A model generated the notes under the pieces. The model had not been told where the DNA came from and searched no databases. It worked only from the letters and a program-made list of their open reading frames with translations. Of a stretch of DNA of 64,000 nucleotides, positions 1-10,228 are shown piece after piece. The DNA comes from Prescottella equi (lineage in GTDB: Bacteria; Actinomycetota; Actinomycetes; Mycobacteriales; Mycobacteriaceae), in NCBI RefSeq assembly GCF_002094305.1, contig NZ_LWTX01000001.1, forward strand, positions 248,001-312,000, given 5' to 3'. How positions within the stretch are numbered: position 1 is the first letter of the stretch; every line of letters starts with the position of its first letter. Made by a program: the position numbers and the translations under genes.

Positions 1-765
1 GTGCTGCCGCTGTACTTCGAGCTCGACGGCACCTTCCCCAACCACGAGGCGAACCCCCTGGATCCGGCCAACCTGGTCGACCTGCAGAAGTTCGTGCGCG
101 AGACGGGCGCCGACATCGGGCTGGCCTTCGACGGCGACGCCGACCGGTGCTTCGTGGTCGACGAGAAGGGCGACCCGGTCTCGCCGTCGGCGGTGACGGC
201 GCTGGTCGCCGATCGCGAGCTGGCGAAGGAGCCCGGCGCCACGATCATCCACAACCTCATCACGTCGCGTTTCGTGCCGGAACTCGTCGAGAAGCTCGGC
301 GGCACGGCCGTTCGCACCCGTGTCGGCCACTCCTTCATCAAGCAGCAGATGGCCGAGACCGGCGCGGTGTTCGGTGGCGAGCACTCGGCGCACTACTACT
401 TCCGTGAGTTCTGGGGCGCCGACTCCGGCATGCTCGCGGCACTGCACGTCCTCGCCGCCCTCGGTGAGCAGGAGCGGCCGCTGTCGGAGCTGATGGCGTC
501 GTACGAGGGATACGCCGCGTCCGGCGAGATCAACTCGACCGTCGCGGACGCGTCCGAGCGCACCGAGGCCGTCCTCGCGCAGTTCGCGGACCGCACGGTC
601 TCCGTGGATCGTCTCGACGGCGTCACCGTCGACCTGGGTGACGGTGCCTGGTTCAACCTGCGCGCCTCCAACACCGAGCCGCTGCTGCGATTGAACGTGG
701 AGGCCCGCACGTCCGCCGACGTGGACGCGCTCGTCACCGAGATCCTGGGAACGGTCCGCGCCTAG
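1..765 (+). CDS. manB: phosphomannomutase / phosphoglucomutase, C-terminal part (5' truncated by window edge)
   Basis: This is the C-terminal 254 residues of an alpha-D-phosphohexomutase that interconverts mannose-6-P and mannose-1-P for GDP-mannose, mannolipid and glycan synthesis. The metal-binding loop DGDADR lies near residue 44, a sugar-binding GGEHSAH segment near residue 125, and the phosphate-binding RASNTEPLLRLN loop near the end. The family is usually about 450-460 residues, so roughly the first 200 are outside the window, and the GTG at position 1 is an internal valine codon rather than a start. It sits upstream of a TobH-like gene and manA, as in mycobacteria, which favours the mannose enzyme over a glucose-specific mutase. 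Confidence 0.9.
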   Translation: MLPLYFELDGTFPNHEANPLDPANLVDLQKFVRETGADIGLAFDGDADRCFVVDEKGDPVSPSAVTALVADRELAKEPGATIIHNLITSRFVPELVEKLGGTAVRTRVGHSFIKQQMAETGAVFGGEHSAHYYFREFWGADSGMLAALHVLAALGEQERPLSELMASYEGYAASGEINSTVADASERTEAVLAQFADRTVSVDRLDGVTVDLGDGAWFNLRASNTEPLLRLNVEARTSADVDALVTEILGTVRA

Positions 766-849
766 AACGTCGATTGCTGGGATACTCGATTCACCTGGAC
801 TCGTCGGGGGGACAGGGTTGAGTGGGAGTGAAAGGGAGGTGTGTTCGCC

Positions 850-1965
850 ATGACAGCTCCGTCGTCTCTGCTCGATCTCGACGATGTCGACGCCCTGCTC
901 GCTGCCGATGTCGACGGCACACTCAGGTTCGCGGCGCTCGGCGGTGCCCAGATCCGTGCGAACGCGGCCGCGGTGCACGAGAACGCACTGGCCCGGCTGC
1001 ACGGCATGCAGCCGCGCAGCGTCGTCCTGGTCAGTGGCGAGGGCAGCGCGTCCCGGGCCGCGGAACTGACCCAGGCCGCCGTCGGTAGCCGCATCGGGGT
1101 CCCGGTACTCGGAGCCGTCGGGACACCGCCCTGGGTGGGTCCGCTCGACGTGGTGGTCGTCGCCGGTGACGATGCGGGTGACCCGCGCCTCGTCGAGTCC
1201 GTCGACAGCGCGCTGCGGCGCGGCGCCGAGGTCGTCGTGGTCGCCCCGGACGAAGGCCCGATGCGTGCTGCGGGTGCCGGGCGGGCCCTGCTCCTGCCGC
1301 CCCGCGTCGCCGTCCCAGGTCAACACGGACTGCTCCGGTACCTCGCAGCGTTCCTGGCGGTCCTCGTCGCCGTCGACGCGGAGCGGACGGCGAAGATCGT
1401 CCCGGATCTCGACCGTCTCGCCGACGTGGTCGACGCGGAGGCGGTGCGCGATCACCCGTCGAACGAGGTCTTCCACAATCCGGCGAAGTCGTTGGCCGCG
1501 CGGATGCAGGGCCGACGTGTCGTGCTCACCGGGGATTCCCGGACGACCGCGCTCGTGGCGCGGCACGGCAGCGAGGCGCTGCTGCGCGTCGGAGCGGACG
1601 TGGCCGCCGCGACGGACCTGCCCGATGCGGTGAGCGGCGTGCGCCGGTTCCCGTCCGGCACCGCGGCCGGTTACGACCCGTTCTTCCACGACGAGGAACT
1701 CGACGGTCCGGCCCCCGCTGCGGCCGTGCGTGTCGTGGTGCTGGCGCTCGAAGAGAATCGGGCACTGGTCGAACGTCGCGTCGCGGCTCTTCCCGACGCC
1801 GACGTCGTCGTCGCCGACGGCAGCGAGAGCGCGCCGGACCTCGCCGGGTCGGCATCGCGGTCGCCAGGGCCCGGGGGTACGCGAACCGACGTCGAGCAAC
1901 TCGCAATTCTCGTCGGCCGACTCGAGATGAGCGCGGCCTATCTACGTCTGATCGGTGGTAACTAG
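850..1965 (+). CDS. TobH-like / Rv3256c-type conserved protein between manB and manA
   Basis: A 371-residue soluble protein of the family found between manB and manA in mycobacteria and relatives (Rv3256c type, sometimes called TobH and related to SIS-domain sugar isomerases). No catalytic motif can be named with confidence. Alternating hydrophobic and charged stretches with VVVVAGDD and VVLTGDS segments suggest Rossmann-like SIS folds. ATG 850 is chosen because AAGGGAGGT at 832-840 is well spaced for it, whereas GTG 841 directly abuts that site. The stop overlaps the manA start by one base, so the two are probably translationally coupled and act in the same mannose-phosphate pathway. Its exact function is unknown. 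Confidence 0.8.
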   Translation: MTAPSSLLDLDDVDALLAADVDGTLRFAALGGAQIRANAAAVHENALARLHGMQPRSVVLVSGEGSASRAAELTQAAVGSRIGVPVLGAVGTPPWVGPLDVVVVAGDDAGDPRLVESVDSALRRGAEVVVVAPDEGPMRAAGAGRALLLPPRVAVPGQHGLLRYLAAFLAVLVAVDAERTAKIVPDLDRLADVVDAEAVRDHPSNEVFHNPAKSLAARMQGRRVVLTGDSRTTALVARHGSEALLRVGADVAAATDLPDAVSGVRRFPSGTAAGYDPFFHDEELDGPAPAAAVRVVVLALEENRALVERRVAALPDADVVVADGSESAPDLAGSASRSPGPGGTRTDVEQLAILVGRLEMSAAYLRLIGGN

Positions 1966-3203
1966 TGCGCCAACTCGAAGGGGCGCTCCGGTCGTACGCA
2001 TGGGGGTCGCGGACCGCGCTCGCAGAACTGTGCGGTCGTCCGAGCCCCAGTGCACACCCGGAGGCGGAACTGTGGTTGGGAGCGCATCCCGGCGATCCCG
2101 CACACGTGATCGAGGACGGCGGCACCCGTTCGCTGCGGGACGTCATCGACGCCGCGCCGTTGTCCGAACTCGGGGAGCGGAGCGTCGCGCAGTTCGGTGA
2201 GCGGCTGCCCTTCCTGCTGAAGGTGCTGGCCGCCGAGGAACCGTTGTCGCTGCAGGCGCATCCCAGTGCGGAACAGGCCCGTGAGGGGTTCGCGCGCGAG
2301 GACGCGGTGGGTATCCCCGTGGATTCGGCGGAACGCAACTACCGCGACGCGAGCCACAAGCCGGAACTGGTCGTCGCACTCACCAGGTTCGAGGCGCTGG
2401 CCGGGTTCCGGGATCCGCACCGCACCGTGCGGTTCCTGCAGGCGCTCGAGGTCGAACAACTTGCGCCCTACGTCGGTCTGCTGGCCGGCCAGCCGGACCC
2501 GGACGGTCTGCGCGCACTGTTCACGACGTGGATCACGCTGCCGTCGCCGGCACTGTCGGCGCTGTTGCCTCCCGTGCTCGACGGCTGTGTCCGGTACCTG
2601 TCGCGGCCCGACGCGGCCGAGGCCGAGTTCGTCCCCGAGGCGCGAACCGCGCTCGAACTGAGCGAGGGCTACCCGGGTGATGCAGGGGTGCTCGCGGCGC
2701 TGCTGCTCAACCGCATCACGCTCGAACCCGGGCAGGGCTTGTTCCTGGCCGCCGGCAACCTCCATGCCTACCTGCACGGAACGGCAGTCGAGATCATGGC
2801 GAACTCCGACAACGTGCTGCGGGGCGGGCTCACCCCCAAGCACGTGGATGTGCCGGAACTGCTGCGCGTGCTCGACTTCGACTCCGTCGACGTGCCGTTG
2901 CTGGCGCCGGCTCCGACCGGCCGGCCCGGCGAGGTGGCCTACGCGACTCCCGCGGCGGAGTTCGTGCTGACCCGCATCGACCTGGACGCGTCGGACGCCG
3001 GTTCCGAGGTCTCCGTGACGATCGAGCCGGACGGCCCGCAGATCCTGCTGTGCACGTCGGGTGCGGCCAAGCTCGGGTGCGGCCCGCACTCGCTCGTTCT
3101 CGAGCGGGGCGGTGCGGCCTGGATCTCGGCGTCGGACAACGAGGTTCACATCCAGGCCTGCGCCGACGACACCCAGATCTTCCGGGCCGGGGTGGGGGGC
3201 TGA
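1965..3203 (+). CDS. manA: mannose-6-phosphate isomerase, class I
   Basis: A 412-residue type I phosphomannose isomerase converting fructose-6-P to mannose-6-P, the entry step to GDP-mannose and mannosylated envelope glycolipids. Family motifs are visible: an N-terminal YAWGS stretch, LLKVLAAEEPLSLQAHPS near residue 90 (QxH zinc ligands), KPELVVAL near residue 130 and LEPGQGLFLAAGNLHAYLHG in the cupin core (metal-ligand His). GTG 1965 overlaps the upstream stop by one base. With manB and the TobH-like gene it forms a mannose activation operon. Length is normal for actinobacterial ManA. Confidence 0.93.
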   Translation: MRQLEGALRSYAWGSRTALAELCGRPSPSAHPEAELWLGAHPGDPAHVIEDGGTRSLRDVIDAAPLSELGERSVAQFGERLPFLLKVLAAEEPLSLQAHPSAEQAREGFAREDAVGIPVDSAERNYRDASHKPELVVALTRFEALAGFRDPHRTVRFLQALEVEQLAPYVGLLAGQPDPDGLRALFTTWITLPSPALSALLPPVLDGCVRYLSRPDAAEAEFVPEARTALELSEGYPGDAGVLAALLLNRITLEPGQGLFLAAGNLHAYLHGTAVEIMANSDNVLRGGLTPKHVDVPELLRVLDFDSVDVPLLAPAPTGRPGEVAYATPAAEFVLTRIDLDASDAGSEVSVTIEPDGPQILLCTSGAAKLGCGPHSLVLERGGAAWISASDNEVHIQACADDTQIFRAGVGG

Positions 3204-3361
3204 CGCCCCGTTCCGCGACCCGGTCCGAGATCGGGCCGCGCGTATACCGCGCGAGTGCCGTTTGGGTGTTTCGTCCCAGGTCAGGCGGCGTGTCGCGAAA
3301 CCGTGCTGGCGGCGTCCCACCGGCATAGGCTTTCTCCATCCCCACCTCCGAGGAGGCAGCG

Positions 3362-4888
3362 ATGGCGACGTCCGACCCGAATGTCGGTAGTACCCGCGCA
3401 CGATCACGATCAGGTCTGTTCCGCACCAAGTCGGTCGAGCAGTCGATTCTGGAAACCGACGAGCCGGAGACCAAACTCCGCAAGGACCTCACCTCGTGGG
3501 ACCTGACGGTCTTCGGCGTCGCGGTCGTGATCGGCGCCGGCATCTTCACCCTCACCGCGCGGACGGCCGGCAACATTGCGGGGCCGTCGGTATCGCTGGC
3601 GTTCGTGTTCGCGGCCGTCGCGTGTGCGTTGGCGGCCCTGTGTTACGCGGAATTCGCGTCGACAGTCCCCGTCGCGGGCAGCGCGTACACCTTCTCGTAC
3701 GCGACTTTCGGTGAGTTCGTCGCCTGGATCATCGGCTGGGATCTGATCCTGGAGTTCGCACTCGCGGCGTCGGTGGTGGCGAAGGGCTGGTCGCTGTACC
3801 TCGGTGAGGTGCTGGGCAGCTCGAGCCCCGTGCTGCACATCGGTTCTCGTGAAATCGACTGGGGCGCGGTCCTCATCATCGCGATCATCACCGTCCTCCT
3901 GGCGACCGGCACGAAACTGTCGTCGCGGGTCTCCGCGGTGATCACCGCGATCAAGGTTGCGGTCGTGCTGTTCGTCGTCGTGGTCGGCGCCTTCTACATC
4001 AAGGGCGAGAACTACTCCCCGTACATTCCGCCGTCCGAGGCCGGATCGACCGGTGAGGGCATCCACCAGTCGCTGTTCTCGTTCGTCACCGGCGCCGGCG
4101 GCAGCACATTCGGCTGGTACGGCCTCCTCGCGGCTGCCAGCCTCGTGTTCTTCGCGTTCATCGGCTTCGACGTCGTGGCGACGACCGCGGAAGAGACCAA
4201 GAATCCGCAGAAGGCGTTGCCGCGCGGCATTCTCGGATCGCTCGCGATCGTGACGGTGCTCTACGTGGCGGTCTCCCTCGTGCTCACCGGAATGGTGAAG
4301 TACACCGACCTCGCCGGCGACGACTCCACGCTCGCGACGGCGTTCGCGATCAACGGCATGGACTGGGCGAAGAATCTCATCTCGTTCGGCGCCCTCGCCG
4401 GCCTCACCACCGTCGTCATGGTCCTCATGCTCGGCCAGACCCGCGTGCTGTTCGCGATGTCGCGGGACGGCCTGATGCCGAGGAGCCTCGCGCCTACCGG
4501 TAAGCACGGCACCCCCGTGCGGATCACGGTGCTGGTCGGTGTCGTCGTCGCCGTTCTCGCCGCGTTCTTCCCGATCGGCACGCTCGAGGAAATGGTGAAC
4601 ATCGGAACGCTGTTCGCGTTCGTGCTGGTGTCGATCGGCGTCGTGGTGTTGCGTCGCACGCGTCCGGACCTGCCGCGCGGCTTCCGGGTGCCGTTGGTAC
4701 CGCTCGTCCCGATCCTGGCGGTGCTCTCCTGCCTGTGGCTGATGTTCAACCTCTCCGTCGAGACCTGGCTGCGTTTCATCGTCTGGATGGCGATCGGTGT
4801 GGTGGTCTACTTCGCCTACAGTCGCCGGCACTCCATGATCGGGGTTCGCGAGCGCGCGGCGGCGGCGGAGGCGAAGGAGAAATCCTGA
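3362..4888 (+). CDS. APC-superfamily amino acid permease (Rv3253c type)
   Basis: A 508-residue polytopic membrane protein with about 12 hydrophobic segments. The first helix carries the APC glycine-rich motif VVIGAGIFTLTA near residue 57, and helix 6 carries FFAFIGFDVVATTAEE, both typical of cationic amino acid transporter-like permeases. It probably imports an amino acid across the inner membrane; the substrate cannot be read from sequence. ATG 3362 follows a strong GAGGAGG site. Mycobacteria have a permease at this same position between manA and alkB. A 158-bp gap separates it from manA, so it probably has its own promoter (a TAGGCT -10-like element lies near 3327). Confidence 0.88.
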   Translation: MATSDPNVGSTRARSRSGLFRTKSVEQSILETDEPETKLRKDLTSWDLTVFGVAVVIGAGIFTLTARTAGNIAGPSVSLAFVFAAVACALAALCYAEFASTVPVAGSAYTFSYATFGEFVAWIIGWDLILEFALAASVVAKGWSLYLGEVLGSSSPVLHIGSREIDWGAVLIIAIITVLLATGTKLSSRVSAVITAIKVAVVLFVVVVGAFYIKGENYSPYIPPSEAGSTGEGIHQSLFSFVTGAGGSTFGWYGLLAAASLVFFAFIGFDVVATTAEETKNPQKALPRGILGSLAIVTVLYVAVSLVLTGMVKYTDLAGDDSTLATAFAINGMDWAKNLISFGALAGLTTVVMVLMLGQTRVLFAMSRDGLMPRSLAPTGKHGTPVRITVLVGVVVAVLAAFFPIGTLEEMVNIGTLFAFVLVSIGVVVLRRTRPDLPRGFRVPLVPLVPILAVLSCLWLMFNLSVETWLRFIVWMAIGVVVYFAYSRRHSMIGVRERAAAAEAKEKS

Positions 4889-4922
4889 CCGGTTTACAAA
4901 TCTTTGCGATTGTCTAGACCCC

Positions 4923-4940
4923 ATACACGAGGACGCGTAT
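4923..4940. promoter_or_regulatory. imperfect palindrome upstream of alkB, candidate TetR operator
   Basis: ATACACG (4923-4929) and CGCGTAT (4934-4940) form 7-bp arms with one mismatch around an AGGA centre, 58 bp upstream of the alkB start in a relatively AT-rich gap. TetR repressors of alkB-rub clusters (AlkX/AlkU type) bind palindromes in this position in related bacteria. Binding here is an inference. Confidence 0.35.
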
Positions 4941-4997
4941 CGTCAATTCCAGGGTGATGATGCTCACGTTGGAGTGGCCTCGTGGAAGGGGACGATC

Positions 4998-6215
4998 ATG
5001 GCGGCGGACGGAGCTGTCGAAACGGAAGTGCCGGTTTGGCGCGACAAGAAGCGTTATCTGTGGCTGCTGGGCCTGATTCCGCCCACCGCGATCTTCCTGG
5101 CGCTCGCGCTGGTCTGGGCGTTCAATCGGGTCGGGCTCGGGGCGGTGGCGCCGGTGTGGTGGTGGATCGGTCCGCTGCTCGTCTACGTGCTGCTGCCGAT
5201 CCTCGACCTCGCCTTCGGGGCGGACGGGCAGAACCCGCCCGACGAGGTTATGGAACAGCTCGAGAACGATCGGTACTACCGCTGGTGCACCTACGCGTAC
5301 ATCCCGCTGCAGATCGTCACGGTGGTGGTCGCGTGCTACCTGTGGTCGGCGGACGACCTGAGCTGGCTCGGGATCGACGGGGGCCTGGGCCTGGTCTCGA
5401 AGATCGGTCTCGCGATCAGTGTCGGGTGCGTGGCCGGGATCGGCATCAACACCGCGCACGAACTCGGCCACAAGAAGGACGACCTGGAACGATGGCTGTC
5501 GAAGATCACGCTCGCGCAGTCGTTCTACGGCCACTTCTATATCGAGCACAACCGCGGCCACCACGTGCGGGTCGCGACCCCCGAGGACCCCGCGAGTTCA
5601 CGCTTCGGGGAGAGCTTCTGGGCATTCCTCCCGCGCAGCGTGTGGGGCAGTCTGCGGTCGTCCTGGCGCCTGGAGAAGGCGCGCCTGGAGCGGCTCGGTA
5701 AGGGGCCGTGGACAATTCGGAACGACGTGCTGAACGCGTGGCTGATGTCGGTGGTGTTGTTCGGCGCGATGATCGCGATCTTCGGCTGGGAAGTGGCGCC
5801 GTTCCTGTTGCTGCAGGCCGTGTTCGGGTTCTCCCTGCTGGAGACCGTCAACTATCTCGAGCACTACGGGTTGCTGCGGCAGCGCACCGAGAGTGGGCGT
5901 TACGAACGGTGCACGCCCGCTCACAGCTGGAACAGCGATCACATCTGCACCAACATCTTCCTGTACCACCTGCAGCGGCACAGCGACCACCACGCCAACC
6001 CGACGCGGCGCTACCAGACGCTGCGGAGCATGGACATCGCGCCGAACCTGCCGAGCGGGTACGCCAGCATGATCATGCTCGCGTACGTGCCGCCCCTGTG
6101 GCGGGCGGTGATGGATCGAAAGGTCCTCGCCCACTACGACGGTGACATCACGAAGGTCAACCTGCAGCCGAGTAGGCGGGAGAAGCTGCTCGCGGCCCAC
6201 GGGGGAGCGGCATGA
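4998..6215 (+). CDS. alkB: alkane 1-monooxygenase
   Basis: A 405-residue integral-membrane non-haem di-iron hydroxylase that converts medium-chain n-alkanes to 1-alkanols using electrons from rubredoxin. About six transmembrane segments are visible. All histidine boxes are present: HELGHKK, EHNRGHHVR, NYLEHYG (HYG motif) and LQRHSDHHANP. ATG 4998 is preferred because AAGGGGA sits just upstream; the in-frame GTG 4974 lacks a ribosome site. It is followed, with ATGA overlap, by rubredoxin 1, then rubredoxin 2 and a TetR gene, the alkB1-rubA1-rubA2-alkU1 order known from rhodococci. No rubredoxin reductase gene lies in the cluster. Confidence 0.96.
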   Translation: MAADGAVETEVPVWRDKKRYLWLLGLIPPTAIFLALALVWAFNRVGLGAVAPVWWWIGPLLVYVLLPILDLAFGADGQNPPDEVMEQLENDRYYRWCTYAYIPLQIVTVVVACYLWSADDLSWLGIDGGLGLVSKIGLAISVGCVAGIGINTAHELGHKKDDLERWLSKITLAQSFYGHFYIEHNRGHHVRVATPEDPASSRFGESFWAFLPRSVWGSLRSSWRLEKARLERLGKGPWTIRNDVLNAWLMSVVLFGAMIAIFGWEVAPFLLLQAVFGFSLLETVNYLEHYGLLRQRTESGRYERCTPAHSWNSDHICTNIFLYHLQRHSDHHANPTRRYQTLRSMDIAPNLPSGYASMIMLAYVPPLWRAVMDRKVLAHYDGDITKVNLQPSRREKLLAAHGGAA

Positions 6216-6373
6216 GCGCGTATCGCTGCCCGGTGTGCGAGTTCGTGTTCGACGAGGCCGTCGGAGCTCCCCGTGAGGGGTTCCCGGCGGGGACGTCGTG
6301 GGCGACGGTGCCCGACGACTGGTGCTGCCCCGACTGCGGTGTCCGGGAGAAGATCGATTTCGAACCCGTCTGA
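6212..6373 (+). CDS. rubA1: rubredoxin, AlkG1-like (short gene)
   Basis: A 53-residue rubredoxin with the two Fe-binding CxxC pairs CPVC (residues 7-10) and CPDC (near residue 41). It overlaps the alkB stop by ATGA and is therefore co-translated. The first motif reads CPVCE rather than the usual CxxCG, a trait of the AlkG1-type rubredoxins, which in published complementation work generally do not support alkane hydroxylation; its true role is unclear. It should accept or pass single electrons in the cytoplasm. Confidence 0.93.
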   Translation: MSAYRCPVCEFVFDEAVGAPREGFPAGTSWATVPDDWCCPDCGVREKIDFEPV

Positions 6374-6393
6374 CGGGAAAGAGGACAGGGATC

Positions 6394-6576
6394 ATGAAGG
6401 ACTACAAGCTCTATCAGTGCGCGCAGTGCGGATTCGAGTACGACGAGGAACTCGGCTGGCCCGACGAGGGCATCGCCCCTGGGACGCGATGGGAGGACAT
6501 TCCCGACGACTGGCGCTGTCCCGACTGCGGCGCCGCGAAGGAGGACTTCTTCATGGTCGAGGTCGAGCGCAGCTGA
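6394..6576 (+). CDS. rubA2: rubredoxin, AlkG2-like
   Basis: A 60-residue rubredoxin with [15 protein letters not shown] and [15 protein letters not shown], the canonical double CxxCG ligands of the single Fe(Cys)4 centre. ATG 6394 follows GAGGACAGGG. AlkG2-type rubredoxins are the ones shown to deliver electrons to AlkB, so this is the likely direct electron donor for the hydroxylase just upstream. It lies 20 bp after rubA1 and 33 bp before the TetR gene, consistent with one transcript. Confidence 0.95.
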   Translation: MKDYKLYQCAQCGFEYDEELGWPDEGIAPGTRWEDIPDDWRCPDCGAAKEDFFMVEVERS

Positions 6577-6609
6577 GGCCGGGGGCGTGCCGCCACTAGG
6601 CTCGACGTC

Positions 6610-7218
6610 ATGACCGAGCCCCAGCCACGTGTGCCCTACCAGGAGGCGTCGCGACTGCTGCTGCGCGAGTCGATCCTCGACGCGGTCCACGACTTCCTGC
6701 TCGAACGGGACTGGTCGGGGGTCACGATGACCGACGTCGCGGCGGCTGTCGGCGTGAGCCGGCAGACGCTGTACAACGAGTTCGGGTCGCGGCAGGGTCT
6801 CGCGAACGGCTACGCGCTGCGATTGGTGGACCGCTTCGTCGACGCCGTCACCGACGCCGTCTACCGACACGAGGGCGACGCGCGTGCGGCGCTGGTGGAC
6901 GGCTTCACCGGCTTCTTCCAGGCCAGTGGCGCGGACCCGTTGGTTCGGTCGTTGCGGACGGGCGCGGCGAAACCGGACCTTCTGCGCATCGTCACCACCG
7001 ACAGCGCGCCGCTCATCGAGCGGGCCACGGGGCGGCTGGCAGAGACCTTCCGGCTGAGCTGGATTCAGGCGTCGGAGGGCGATTCGACGGTGCTGGGACA
7101 CGGCATCGTGCGTATCGCACTGAGCTACGTGTCGATGCCGCCGACGTCCGATCGGGACGACGCCCAGGAGTTGGCGGCCCTGCTCGCCCCCTTCGTCGAC
7201 GTCGTGACCCGGGCGTAG
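6610..7218 (+). CDS. TetR-family regulator of the alkB-rubredoxin cluster (AlkU/AlkX-like)
   Basis: A 202-residue TetR-type regulator. The N-terminal helix-turn-helix is visible at residues about 38-62 (VTMTDVAAAVGVSRQTLYNEF), with a helical ligand domain after it. Orthologues (Rv3249c, rhodococcal AlkU) lie at the same place after the second rubredoxin and repress the alkB operon, released by fatty acid or alkane products; that role is inferred here. Co-transcription would give autoregulation. The palindrome at 4923-4940 is a candidate site. Confidence 0.9.
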   Translation: MTEPQPRVPYQEASRLLLRESILDAVHDFLLERDWSGVTMTDVAAAVGVSRQTLYNEFGSRQGLANGYALRLVDRFVDAVTDAVYRHEGDARAALVDGFTGFFQASGADPLVRSLRTGAAKPDLLRIVTTDSAPLIERATGRLAETFRLSWIQASEGDSTVLGHGIVRIALSYVSMPPTSDRDDAQELAALLAPFVDVVTRA

Positions 7219-7293
7219 GCACGTCCCGTCCCCCGGGGCGGATCGGCACCCGATAGCCTGGGAGCCAACCCAGACAGCCAACAGGAGAGGCAC

Positions 7294-8772
<1,479 letters not shown>

Positions 8773-8802
8773 GGTACCCGCGACATTCGTCGTAATCAGT
8801 CA

Positions 8803-8846
8803 CGGCATCGGCCGGGGATCGTGGTCACGATCCCCGGCCGATGCCG
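8803..8846 (+). terminator. rho-independent-type terminator after ahcY
   Basis: A perfect 21-bp inverted repeat, cggcatcggccggggatcgt followed by g at 8803-8823 and its complement at 8826-8846, with only two bases between the arms; the innermost pairs must open to form the loop. It lies 30 bp after the ahcY stop. Only a weak T run follows, as is common in GC-rich actinobacteria. Confidence 0.85.
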
Positions 8847-8891
8847 TTATCCGGCCGCCCCGGGCGCGCCCGCTCGCTAGGGTCCGAGGGT

Positions 8892-10169
8892 ATGGCGGCA
8901 ACGGGGAGTGGCGAGCGGCTGTTGTTTCGCGACGTGCGGGTGTTCGACGGTGAGTCCGCGGACCTCGTGCACGGCGACGTGCTGATCGACGGCGACCGGA
9001 TCGAGGCGGTGTCGGGATCGCCCATCGGGGAGGCACCGGGCCGGCCGACCGTCGTCGTCGACGGCGGGGGCCGGGTGCTGATGCCGGGGATGAGCGACGC
9101 GCACGTGCACCTGGTGGGTAATGCGAACTCGTATCTTGATCTGCTCACGGGGACGCAGGCGCACATCGCGCTCAACGGGACCGCGGAGGCCCGGAACATG
9201 CTGCTGCGCGGCTTCACCGCCGTGCGGGACATGGCCGGCGACACCGCGAGCATCAAGACCGCGATAGACCGGGGCCAGTTCCCGGGGCCGCGAATCTATC
9301 CGTGCCAGGCGGCGATCTCCCAGACCAGCGGACACGGCGACTTCGGGTTCGTCTACGACACGCCCACCGAGCTGGGGGGTGTCGAGAACCGCTCCGAGGC
9401 AATCGGATTCATGCGCATCGCGAACGGTGAATCGCAGGTACTCGCGGCGGTGCGCGAACAACTCAAGCGCGGGGCCTCGCAGATCAAGCTGATGGTCGGC
9501 GGTGGCGCGGCGTCGATGTACGACCCGCTGTACACGGTGCAGTTCACCGCCCGTGAGCTTCGGGCGGCGGTCGACGCGGCCACCGACTACGGGACCTACG
9601 TCGCCACCCACGTCTACAACGTCACCGGCATCAGGCGGGCCATCGAGGCCGGCGTGAAGTCGATCGAGCACGGACATCTCGCGGACGAGGACACCGTCGC
9701 CCTCATGGCCGAGCGTGACGTGTGGCTGTCGATGCAGCCGTTCGCCGAGGACGACCACCACTACCCGGATCCGGATCGCGCCGAGAAGAACCGGGAGATC
9801 TGCGGCGGGGTCGAACAGGTCTACGGCTGGGCGCGCAAACACGGGGTGCGGGTCGCCTTCGGTACCGATCTGCTCCTCGAACCCGAGTCCGCCGCGCGGC
9901 AGAGCGCGATGGCGGCACGCCTGGCCGACTACTTCGGCAACCTGGAGGCGCTGAGGATGCTGACGTCGGGCAATGCCCGACTGTTCCGTCTGGCGGGGGA
10001 GCGGGACCCGTACCGGGACGCCCCGTTCGGCGTGATCGCCCCCGGCGCGTGGGCCGACGTGCTGTTGGTGGACGGGAATCCGCTCGAGGACCTGTCGCTG
10101 CTCGCCGACCCGGACAAGCACCTCGACGTCATCGTCAAGGGCGGCGTCGTTCACAAGAACACGTTGTGA
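8892..10169 (+). CDS. metal-dependent amidohydrolase (imidazolonepropionase-like)
   Basis: A 425-residue amidohydrolase-superfamily enzyme with a TIM-barrel metal site: SDAHVHL (HxH on strand 1) near residue 74, the conserved lysine region QIKLMVGGG, histidines in YVATHVYN and IEHGHL, and the strand-8 aspartate in AFGTDLLL. It resembles prolidase/Xaa-Pro or organophosphate-type imidazolonepropionase-like hydrolases; the substrate is not evident. ATG 8892 is chosen because conserved sequence begins soon after it and GTCCGAGGG lies just upstream. It stands alone between ahcY and tmk and is absent at this place in mycobacteria as I remember them, so it may be a genus-specific insertion. Confidence 0.82.
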   Translation: MAATGSGERLLFRDVRVFDGESADLVHGDVLIDGDRIEAVSGSPIGEAPGRPTVVVDGGGRVLMPGMSDAHVHLVGNANSYLDLLTGTQAHIALNGTAEARNMLLRGFTAVRDMAGDTASIKTAIDRGQFPGPRIYPCQAAISQTSGHGDFGFVYDTPTELGGVENRSEAIGFMRIANGESQVLAAVREQLKRGASQIKLMVGGGAASMYDPLYTVQFTARELRAAVDAATDYGTYVATHVYNVTGIRRAIEAGVKSIEHGHLADEDTVALMAERDVWLSMQPFAEDDHHYPDPDRAEKNREICGGVEQVYGWARKHGVRVAFGTDLLLEPESAARQSAMAARLADYFGNLEALRMLTSGNARLFRLAGERDPYRDAPFGVIAPGAWADVLLVDGNPLEDLSLLADPDKHLDVIVKGGVVHKNTL

Positions 10170-10228
10170 CCGCCGTCCCGTCCCCAGGTCCGGGCGTCCG
10201 GCGGTGACCACCGATAGGCTCGACCGTC

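Noticed and set aside
7219-7293. SAH riboswitch before ahcY
   Set aside because: The gap is only 75 bp and shows no conserved SAH-riboswitch pseudoknot elements.
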